Under the pieces are notes generated by a model. The model was not told where the DNA came from, did not search any database, and saw nothing but the letters and a program-made list of their open reading frames with translations. The translations under genes and the position numbers were made by a program. From Bacillota bacterium (GTDB taxonomy: Bacteria; Bacillota; Clostridia; Acetivibrionales; Acetivibrionaceae), in NCBI GenBank assembly GCA_023398495.1, contig JAEWSG010000033.1, forward strand, positions 1-45,515: a DNA stretch of 45,515 nt, given 5' to 3'. Shown here in pieces: positions 27,301-34,136 of this stretch. Position 1 is the first letter of the stretch. The number at the start of each line of letters is the position of its first letter.

Positions 27301-28005
27301 TGTCTCCGGTGTCTCTGCCAAATCTCCCTCAACTGCTGTATAGGGCAATACTTCGTATGCTGCACTTCCACTTTTTCCTGCATATGAAGAGGAAGAATCA
27401 TTTCCGATAATCGGTTCTTCCGGCTTCATGCTTGCATTACTGTGAGGAAGTGATTTCCCAAGTGGCTGAACTGGTTGCTCACGTGAAAGCTGTTCTTCGA
27501 TCTCGTTAAGTTTTGTTTTCAGAAGTTCAGAGCTTACTTCCTCAAGGTTTTCAACACTCGCTAATGTTTCAAGTTCTTCAAACAACTTCATAAATGAATT
27601 AAGCTTGGCTTCAACCTGAGCTGTAAAAGCCTCATGTCTTGTCTTAGCAGAGCTTGCTTTCAGCTTATCAAGCCTGCTTTTATTACCGAGCAATTCTTTT
27701 GATATATCTTCAGTTATCTCTTTTAAACTGTTTGTAGTTGTCCCAAGCTCACTTCTGAATTGTGCCGTTTTATTATTCTCCAGACACTCCTTCAGACTGT
27801 TTATATGAGTAATCAGTCCATCTGCAAAAGCACCTAAATTAGTACTGATTTCAGGTTCCTCATATGGTATACTTGCTTCCTGAGTTTCCACACTTGCAAC
27901 TGTAGCTTCTAAAGCAGCAACTTGCTGTAAAGGCAGCCCGAATGTGAAACAAAAAGCTACAAGAACAAATATTGCAATTATCTTTGTTGATCTTTTAAGC
28001 CCCAT
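24355..28005 (-). CDS. Exported polymorphic toxin with transglutaminase-like and C-terminal deaminase domains
   Basis: About 1216 residues from the ATG at 28005, which has GGAGGT 7 nt upstream; an ATG at 28020 adds five residues, and numbers below count from it. Order: Sec signal (6-37), acidic helical region, transglutaminase-like fold (about 245-400), long beta-rich region, two to three hydrophobic helices (about 858-920), helical repeats, then a deaminase domain (about 1108-1221). The deaminase zinc motif is His1164-x-Glu1166 and Cys1196-x-x-Cys1199 within SERSFCDNCIDIVDQF, matching the BURPS668_1122-type toxin deaminases. The transglutaminase cysteine position is Asp290 although His361 and Asp389 remain, so that domain is probably structural. 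A SUKH immunity gene overlaps its end. Confidence 0.85.
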   Translation of the reverse strand: MGLKRSTKIIAIFVLVAFCFTFGLPLQQVAALEATVASVETQEASIPYEEPEISTNLGAFADGLITHINSLKECLENNKTAQFRSELGTTTNSLKEITEDISKELLGNKSRLDKLKASSAKTRHEAFTAQVEAKLNSFMKLFEELETLASVENLEEVSSELLKTKLNEIEEQLSREQPVQPLGKSLPHSNASMKPEEPIIGNDSSSSYAGKSGSAAYEVLPYTAVEGDLAETPETTLTEEAKKLADTFDTPVKVYEYVRNNIDFEPYYGSRKGAIGTFNQLSGNDYDQASLLVAMLRYKGIPARYVKGTIELPIEQVMEWTGTQNPEAAVKVLGALGNRTVSIVSGGKVVAVRTEHVWAEAYVPYKSYNRVGVGRGSKIWIPLDPSFKQYTMVEGLDIKEITGVTEDQIKEAFKLDADKSKDGDVIKDVNFDKMNVLFVGVSEKLEKYMKDNKDKEADLKDLIGGKRIKPENLGVLQLSLPYKALTILAKTNTIHKADSEKIGFSISGNELFDLSYGGTDQFNVEFKAVELYGKRVTLLWVPATAEDKNIIDSYGGLYKTPTYMIQLKPQLKVDGKVVAEGSAVGFANRQQFTISMGHVGRPAELVTNPVTAGGIYSISFDFGKIDAEELEVIQERIEKVKDTATEESIYTDEVMGEILNSVGKAYFAQLDGINSVIARSMNVSAIRQVSEAMTGYQPTVKYMFGVPVEVSGGSFYIDVDHDVVGVTSLDNNRENEIAYMLNSGIVGSSMEHVIHEQIFKVPSVSSIKILAEANSRGIPVYSIAKDDIGKINELNVSSYVKTDIRNSVNSGKIVIIPKEEIQYYDWYGSGYIVMDPETGAAGYMISGGIAGGSIGKTVVVTLIGLASLIMGIIDVVAIAGAFLAATNPLLLLLYGGLLLLSTYAVFDTINNIIMYWETGDYKYAKALALDLLINLATFGLFKLIGKFAPAIENLFKGLFKQMDDVIEFQAKYGDEITEAIVKMNGEEALKHADEILDGLKGSGLTDDVLENIAKRGGTEALEAASEVIAKHGDDAVAALKNGIDPNMINKLDELNVKPSDYDTLRIKDKESAEALADAIDRRLSRSPVQADIDNIDALRAKYNAGSGRNVAYAKGSIGDDAINLESVSGEVTAANQAQKGNFMPPDESYYNGRLGFENHTEQKIIEHLRDTYKNNPNVSGRIELVSERSFCDNCIDIVDQFQADFKNIEVVRIETK

Positions 28006-28141
28006 TAAAAATACCTCCATTTATAATAAATTCACCTTTTTTTAAGTTCCTTCTGCCGTTACGTATTCTGCATTCCTGAAAGTCTGCCAAAAAGCAAACT
28101 TTCAAGAATAACAACAATGATTCCGGCTAATGCTATCTTCT

Positions 28142-31100
28142 TTACTGCTTTGATACTATTACTTCATAATTGCTTTCATCCAGAGTGACCTCATGGTCTC
28201 TTGCAGCTTCTTCTACCTGGCTGAAGAACCAATCTGAAGTTTTTACATCTTTAAAAGTTGAAGCTTCTACTTTTAATGGTCCTCTAAAGAGCATCTTGTT
28301 AACCATAGTTACCGCTTCTGAACGCTTTATGTGTAACTGCGGCCTGAAACTTCCGTCTTCATACCCTTCAATCAGCTTAAACCTCATTATTTCCTCTATA
28401 TAATTCTGTGCCCAGTGTCCTTTTATATCCTTATAATTTTCTTCAAAAGGAGTTACATCACCAAGCTGTAAATATTGGGCTATAGCTGTTGCAAACTCTG
28501 CCCTTGTGATTTTAGCTTCCGGTCGGAATATGCCATCTCCGTATCCCTCAAATATACCTGCTTCTGTCGCAGCCTCTATATATGAACAAGCCCAATGAGT
28601 AGCTCCAACATCCTTATAGGTATTCTTGACACTTGCAGAAGAATCCAGATTCATAATTTTTGCAAATATGGTGGCAGCTTCTGCTCTGGTAAGGTCATTT
28701 TCAGCTATAAATACTTCTCCCGGATAGCCTTTAATATACGCCTTGTGCATTATGTTACCTAACTTTGCAGTACGAGCCATAACTTTTATTGTTGAGGTAT
28801 CATCCTCTGTATTTAACAAACCGCTGGCTCCAGCTATCTTGGCAGTATTCTGTATAAGCTTTTCACTCTTACCAAGTTCTCCGATTTTCACCTTATAAAC
28901 CTTCTGAGCCGAGCTTTTCCCTAAGAATCCAGGTATTTCCCATGTAATTATGTTTCCATCAACTTTACCGTCTCCAGAATCTGATATTGTCGTACCTTCA
29001 GGTATCTCTGCAGTTATTTTTAAAGCTCCTGTTCCGGTTTCAAGTACGTTCCTGTACTTAACTGTAAATGTTATTTCTTCATTTTCCATGTACAATGTTT
29101 TATCTGCTGATATTGAAATTGCAACATCTGCTGGATTTGCCACTGGAATGGTTTCCGTTGGTATAACAACAGTTGCCGGTGTCGGAGTACTCTTATCTTC
29201 TTTTCGATGTGTCTTAACCGGAGTTGGTTTTGGTGTAGTCGCAGGTTTACCTTTAACCTTAAATCCGGTGCTTCCCAATACTATGACTGTTCCGTCAGTC
29301 AACTCGACCTGATAGGTTACAAGATAATCGCCCTCTTTAAGTAATGGTTTACTCCATGTTATTGAATCTGAAATTGTTTTTTCAAGTGGCAACGATACGA
29401 CATCTGAAATTGTGTCAACTATATTTCCTGTAACAGGATTTTTAATTATTACTTCTCTTTTCACCGTATCAATATCTATGTTTCCTGTATTGCTCAAAGT
29501 ACGGCTAAACACAACACTTCCATCAGGTGCAATTATTTTTGGTGCAGCCTCTATTTTACCGATTAACCCAAGCCTTGTGCCATCGGAAGGAAGAATTTCA
29601 AAAGCTGTAACACTGCTGCAAACAGCGGCATCATAATATACTTCTCCGTATACTGTTTCATATACCGATGATCTCACATTGTAATTACCGGGCTCAGTAT
29701 CTTCTGTCATCCAGTTTTTACTGATTCTTGTCTTGTTGCCCGGCAGGAGTTCAACCAATAAAGTTTCATCGCTCCATATAGATTGACCCTTTGAATCTTC
29801 TATTCTTGTTTGTACGTACAAATCGCTAATAACCGCATTTTTACTTGTATTTGTAACGGTTTCAAGGATATTAACCCTTTCATTTGCATAATATGAAAGC
29901 TTATCAGTACTTACTGAGTTTTTCACCTGTCCATCGGGACTAACTGCAAATTCACAATAGGCTGAAAACTCATTTGCTCCGTTTGTCCAAGTAATTTTCA
30001 CCTTATATCTGCCTGCGATAGTCTTACCTGTATTCCATTTAAAGTTCAAATCCTTTGTCTCATTTGCTTCCCAATGCATTTTTATATTATCTTCTATCCT
30101 ATCAACGACTTTGCCGTTAGAATCAACAATTTCCACCTTACCGGTAAAATCTGCTTCGGTATTCGTAATGTTTTTTGACGATACTTTAATATCTACATTT
30201 CTGTCAGGCAAATATTGCCACTTGTCTGTGGAAATCACAGTACGAATTGCCGGAGCAACTTCATCTGTAACAACATCAATATTGAATTGATATGTAGCAT
30301 ACTTAACTCCGTTACCATCTATTGCATCCAAATAATAAGTATATAGACCTTTCTTTGTACCTAAAGGCACTTTGATAAAAGTATCAAAAGGAACTACAGT
30401 ATTTGTCTTACCTGAATATGAATCAGGAGTAATCCGGTATATCCATTCCTCACCACCAACAGAAGGTACCAGCCTGAGATTATTCATGTCAGTAGATGTT
30501 AAACTATCAGTCACCGCTTTTACTACTTCATTAGCCATATTGGCAGAATTGGTATCATATAATTTACCACCAGTCAACCCAGCCCAGTAACCCCAGTAAT
30601 TTCCGTAGTTTGCATAAGTCTGACATGCAAGAAGTTCAATGTTGTTTGCAGCCATTTCTGCGATAACTTCCTGAAGGTCAAGATCATCCTCCGTTCCCAT
30701 CAAACCATCCCGTCCTAAATCTATACCTGTATTATAAACTCCTGTCACCCCGGGTACACCTTCATTCAGATTGTTATCATGGGGAATATGATCACCGAAG
30801 TTTACAAAGATTTTCTTTGAACCATTTCTCCAGCCAATATTTTTATCAGCATAACTTTCGTAGAGAACTCTTGTATAGGACTCCGGACCGTCACCTCCAC
30901 TTCCAAGATACAATGAATTAATAGCGTCCGACACAGATGCGGTACTCTCAGTGAGTGTACAATTAAGCTTATACGGATAATCACCTCCAGAACCATAAGA
31001 ACCATAAGGATAATCCATGTAAGATACAACTCCATAATTGATATCAACACCCAGTTTGTTGAGTTCGGTCATTATAGTTTTGGCTCTAGCCTTTGCAGTA

Positions 31101-32788
31101 TTTAATATGCCTCCCATACTTCCTGTCAGGTCAAAGGAGAATATTACATCTGCTCTCGGCGGCAATTCCGGTATCACAACATTCAAGGTCTCCGAAACTT
31201 CCTCACCCTGCATAAGGGTATAGTCAAAAGTCTGTGAATCTGCCAATGGTAAAACCTTGAAAGTATCCTGCCCTTCAGCTATTTTTTCAGAACCGTCAAA
31301 CACAAAGGATCTTATAATATAATCTCTTGCTACTGAAACATCAGGTTCAAATGAAATTGCACCTGATATAGGCATTGGATCTTCTGAGTTAAATAACACC
31401 ATCTTGCTGGCATACTCAACTACTTTATCTTCACTGTAAACTGCCGTACAAACCTCAACCTGCTTGTCAATGTTTGAGAAATTTTCTACAGAAATCTCGG
31501 CATTAACCTTTACAGGCTTATCCACACGTGTAAAGTGAGGTCTTAAGGATACAACCACATTTCCAGTTCTGAATCCGGCATTGATTGTAAAACTCTTTTC
31601 AAGCCTTGCCATTACACGTCCTGTTGAATTATCCTTAACAATTGCTTCTACAAAATACTCCCCTGCAGGGTTATTAGCTGTATTCCATGATAAAGCACCA
31701 TTTGAAGGCAATGAAACAGCTGTCCCATCAGTTTTTTTAATAAACACAAATAGTTTCGAGTCAATATTATCGGTTTTATTATCAACCTCAATCTCAAACG
31801 ACTCATAAGGATTATAGCTGTAAGACTCAACTTTTTTCCCATCAGCCCCAACAGCATTAAGTTTTATATAATTAATTTGTGCAACCGGCAAAGTCCTTCT
31901 CTCTTTCAAGGCCTTTGCTGCAAGCATGGTTATGTACGCATCATCATACCAACTGCCGTTTTCGCTCTGGAGCCCAATTATAGTATCTTCTAACGTGCTC
32001 ACAGGTCCGGTACCTACTGTAAGCAACACTGCTCTATAAGCTAAAAGAGTGTCTTCAATAGAATTCTCATCGATACCCCAAGTACCATCAGTACCCAGAT
32101 TTGATTCGAGATATCCCCCAACTTTTAACATTGCTGCCTCAAGACTTGAAGAAGTAAGCCCTGTAACAGTGCTGAACTGATTTAATAGAATTGCCACCTC
32201 AGCAGTTAAAGCTATATTTCCATTGCTTTCCTCAACAACCGACCAGCTTCCGTCAGAGTTTTGCTTTTGCAGCAAATAGTCAATTCCAAGCTTTATGGAA
32301 TTAATATCTGAATTTTGTTCTATGAGAGTTTCGAGGACTTTTATGGTATCTGGCACATCACTTTCATAATAGTCAGTTATGCCCCAACCACCATCCGGCT
32401 TTTGAGCCATAACTAAAGAATTGATAATTTCCTTGAGATAGTCTCCTTCCAACGTTCCTGCAAGTAGTGCAGCAAAATAGTTATTGTTTTTTTCCTCTTT
32501 AAGAGAACTTAAATAAGCTTCTGCTTTACTGACAGCATCTCCGGAGATACCCTCCTGCTTAAAATACCTGCTTATTTCAGACGTAAAGAACATGCTGTCT
32601 GTATAAAAATCAGCATTCCATTTCCCCTCCATGTCTTGAACTCCGGCAAGCCACATATTTGCTTTACTCACTGCATCAGTTAATTCGTCTGGCTCTGCAG
32701 CCATCACATTCAATACAGATGAAAGCACCATAAATACACATAGCATGACAGATATTATTTTTCTGCCACATTTTAATTTTTTGTACAT
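28142..32788 (-). CDS. Giant surface protein: prenyltransferase-like repeats, VWA domain, SLH anchor
   Basis: About 1548 residues from the ATG at 32788. The frame opens at 32863, but an AGGGGGGAA site lies just before the inner ATG and a clean signal peptide follows it. Order: signal peptide, squalene-cyclase/prenyltransferase-type alpha-toroid repeats (QKPDGGWG, QNSDGSWS, QSENGSWY), beta-sandwich region, a von Willebrand A domain with the MIDAS motif DLTGS, several CARDB/Ig-like repeats, a Thr/Pro linker, a DUF11-like domain, then three SLH repeats. It should be bound to the cell wall with the VWA domain exposed. It lies 136 bp before the toxin gene on the same strand, which may be functional or chance. 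Confidence 0.85.
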   Translation of the reverse strand: MYKKLKCGRKIISVMLCVFMVLSSVLNVMAAEPDELTDAVSKANMWLAGVQDMEGKWNADFYTDSMFFTSEISRYFKQEGISGDAVSKAEAYLSSLKEEKNNNYFAALLAGTLEGDYLKEIINSLVMAQKPDGGWGITDYYESDVPDTIKVLETLIEQNSDINSIKLGIDYLLQKQNSDGSWSVVEESNGNIALTAEVAILLNQFSTVTGLTSSSLEAAMLKVGGYLESNLGTDGTWGIDENSIEDTLLAYRAVLLTVGTGPVSTLEDTIIGLQSENGSWYDDAYITMLAAKALKERRTLPVAQINYIKLNAVGADGKKVESYSYNPYESFEIEVDNKTDNIDSKLFVFIKKTDGTAVSLPSNGALSWNTANNPAGEYFVEAIVKDNSTGRVMARLEKSFTINAGFRTGNVVVSLRPHFTRVDKPVKVNAEISVENFSNIDKQVEVCTAVYSEDKVVEYASKMVLFNSEDPMPISGAISFEPDVSVARDYIIRSFVFDGSEKIAEGQDTFKVLPLADSQTFDYTLMQGEEVSETLNVVIPELPPRADVIFSFDLTGSMGGILNTAKARAKTIMTELNKLGVDINYGVVSYMDYPYGSYGSGGDYPYKLNCTLTESTASVSDAINSLYLGSGGDGPESYTRVLYESYADKNIGWRNGSKKIFVNFGDHIPHDNNLNEGVPGVTGVYNTGIDLGRDGLMGTEDDLDLQEVIAEMAANNIELLACQTYANYGNYWGYWAGLTGGKLYDTNSANMANEVVKAVTDSLTSTDMNNLRLVPSVGGEEWIYRITPDSYSGKTNTVVPFDTFIKVPLGTKKGLYTYYLDAIDGNGVKYATYQFNIDVVTDEVAPAIRTVISTDKWQYLPDRNVDIKVSSKNITNTEADFTGKVEIVDSNGKVVDRIEDNIKMHWEANETKDLNFKWNTGKTIAGRYKVKITWTNGANEFSAYCEFAVSPDGQVKNSVSTDKLSYYANERVNILETVTNTSKNAVISDLYVQTRIEDSKGQSIWSDETLLVELLPGNKTRISKNWMTEDTEPGNYNVRSSVYETVYGEVYYDAAVCSSVTAFEILPSDGTRLGLIGKIEAAPKIIAPDGSVVFSRTLSNTGNIDIDTVKREVIIKNPVTGNIVDTISDVVSLPLEKTISDSITWSKPLLKEGDYLVTYQVELTDGTVIVLGSTGFKVKGKPATTPKPTPVKTHRKEDKSTPTPATVVIPTETIPVANPADVAISISADKTLYMENEEITFTVKYRNVLETGTGALKITAEIPEGTTISDSGDGKVDGNIITWEIPGFLGKSSAQKVYKVKIGELGKSEKLIQNTAKIAGASGLLNTEDDTSTIKVMARTAKLGNIMHKAYIKGYPGEVFIAENDLTRAEAATIFAKIMNLDSSASVKNTYKDVGATHWACSYIEAATEAGIFEGYGDGIFRPEAKITRAEFATAIAQYLQLGDVTPFEENYKDIKGHWAQNYIEEIMRFKLIEGYEDGSFRPQLHIKRSEAVTMVNKMLFRGPLKVEASTFKDVKTSDWFFSQVEEAARDHEVTLDESNYEVIVSKQ

Positions 32789-32891
32789 AATTAAATTGTT
32801 CCCCCCTAATAATCTTGATTTTTTATATATAACCATTTTTACATATTTTGTATCTCTCGTCAAACTTCCTTTTTCTCACCAAATAGAGGCC

Positions 32892-32922
32892 AAACCCAAG
32901 TCACCGTAGTAACTCAGGGCTT
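32892..32922 (-). ncRNA. Leader hairpin with UACG tetraloop
   Basis: On the minus strand the RNA folds into a 13-bp hairpin: AAGCCC pairs with GGGUUU, one bulged U, then GAGUUAC pairs with GUGACUU, closed by C(UACG)G, an extra-stable tetraloop class. It lies about 105 bp before the start codon of the surface protein. I compared it by eye with cyclic di-GMP, SAM, ydaO and ykkC riboswitch consensus features and saw no match. It could be a stability element or part of an unknown cis-regulatory RNA. Confidence 0.4.
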
Positions 32923-33184
32923 CTCCACAGACATAATAAGCACTTCGTAAAAAATTCTTATAGTATTTGCATGGTTTTTTATGCAAAATATACAATTTTT
33001 TTTGTAATACGACAGTAAAATCAATACCATTTCCTTTCCTCATATTTATTTACTATCATAATAGATTCTTTTATTAAGCGTGCTGAAGTATTTACACGAG
33101 TTTAGGCATAAAAGAACAAGACGTTTTCATAATCGGTAAAAACATTAGAACTATATTATTAGAATTGTGTCTTTTGTAGATAAT

Positions 33185-33236
33185 AAAAACTCCCCCTTGG
33201 CATTCCTATTTTAACTTTTGCCAAAGAGGAGTTCTA
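33185..33236 (-). terminator. hisF terminator
   Basis: Two arms of about 15 bp (AACTC...TTGGCA at 33188-33203 with TGCCAA...GAGTT at 33219-33233) form a hairpin with minor mismatches. On the minus strand it is followed by TTTTTATTATC. It begins about 35 bp after the stop of hisF. Confidence 0.75.
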
Positions 33237-33268
33237 AATTTTAAGTATAAAACATTTTAAGCATCACT

Positions 33269-34030
33269 TTATATTACTGGTACACCTTTCTCTTGCAAGT
33301 ATTTCTTTACTTGTCCTATACTAAATGTCCTATAATGAAATACAGAAGCTGCAAGAAGAATGTCTGCACCACCTTTAACAACAGCTTCGTAAAAGTGTTC
33401 TAATGTACCAGCTCCTCCAGAAGCAATGATTGGTAAATCAACAACATCAGAAATTGCTTTTATAAATTCCAAGTCATATCCAGCTCGGGTACCATCACCA
33501 TCCATACTCGTTGGTAAAATTGTTCCAGCACCTAATTTCTGACACTCTTTAGCCCATTCAATAGCATCTTTTCCTGTGCATTTTGTCCCACCTGAAACAA
33601 CTAATTCAAAACCTGATGGCATCTCCTTATTTCTTTTTGCATCAATTGCAACAACAATTTTATCAGAACCAAATTTCTGAGCACCCTGTTTAATTAAATC
33701 AGGATTTGCAACAGCAGCACTATTCATTGAAACTTTATTAGCTCCAGCTTCAAGAACCATTTCAATGTCATCAACTGAAGATATACCTCCTCCTACTGTT
33801 AATGGTATGCTTATTTCTGAAGAAACTTTTTTAACCCACTCCAACCTTGTAGAACGATTTTCCAGTGTAGCTGCAATATCTAACATTGCAAGTTCATCTG
33901 CACCCTCTTGTTGATAGAATATTGCATTTTCAACAGGGTCGCCAGCATCTTTTATATTTTCAAAATGTATCCCTTTTACTACTCTTCCGTCTTTCATATC
34001 AAGACATGGCATAATTTTTACAGTTTTCAT
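33269..34030 (-). CDS. hisF: Imidazole glycerol phosphate synthase cyclase subunit HisF, outside a his operon
   Basis: A TIM-barrel enzyme that, with the HisH glutaminase, forms imidazole glycerol phosphate and AICAR in histidine synthesis. The catalytic pair is present at the standard positions: Asp11 in PCLDMKDG and Asp130 in VVAIDAK. The phosphate-binding loops TVGGGI and ASGGAG are intact. The usual LLTSMD(R/A)DGT segment reads ILPTSMDGDGT, a modest variation. At 253 residues it is normal length with an AGGGGG site. No hisH or other his gene is next to it, and a terminator follows, so it is a solitary copy; it may be a paralogue or relocated gene. Confidence 0.92.
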   Translation of the reverse strand: MKTVKIMPCLDMKDGRVVKGIHFENIKDAGDPVENAIFYQQEGADELAMLDIAATLENRSTRLEWVKKVSSEISIPLTVGGGISSVDDIEMVLEAGANKVSMNSAAVANPDLIKQGAQKFGSDKIVVAIDAKRNKEMPSGFELVVSGGTKCTGKDAIEWAKECQKLGAGTILPTSMDGDGTRAGYDLEFIKAISDVVDLPIIASGGAGTLEHFYEAVVKGGADILLAASVFHYRTFSIGQVKKYLQEKGVPVI

Positions 34031-34136
34031 AAATACCCCCTTAGCAATCCAATAATTACTTTTTTATTTTAGAAATTGATAGTATATAAAGTTATCCAAA
34101 AAAGCTTTCATCATACATCACATCTTTGTGTCAACT

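Larger units (their letters stand above)
32789..33268. other. 480-bp intergenic region: leader of the giant surface protein
   Basis: The region holds the surface-protein leader, with a strong hairpin at 32892-32922, and the hisF terminator (33185-33236). Between about 32930 and 33180 it is AT-rich with no gene and no clear structure. Confidence 0.5.

Noticed and set aside
24355..28005. Type VII (LXG/WXG) secretion of the toxin
   Set aside because: The N-terminus is a standard Sec signal peptide and no LXG domain, WXG partner or EssC gene is visible in the window.
28059..28150. Short hydrophobic frame (KKIALAGIIVVILESLLFG) between the surface protein and the toxin gene
   Set aside because: It resembles a signal-peptide stretch but has no ATG, GTG or TTG start in frame and no ribosome binding site.
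32885..32960. Cyclic di-GMP (GEMM) riboswitch in the surface-protein leader
   Set aside because: The hallmark GGCAAACC and GACGCAAAGCC segments and the tetraloop-receptor layout are missing; only a single hairpin is present.
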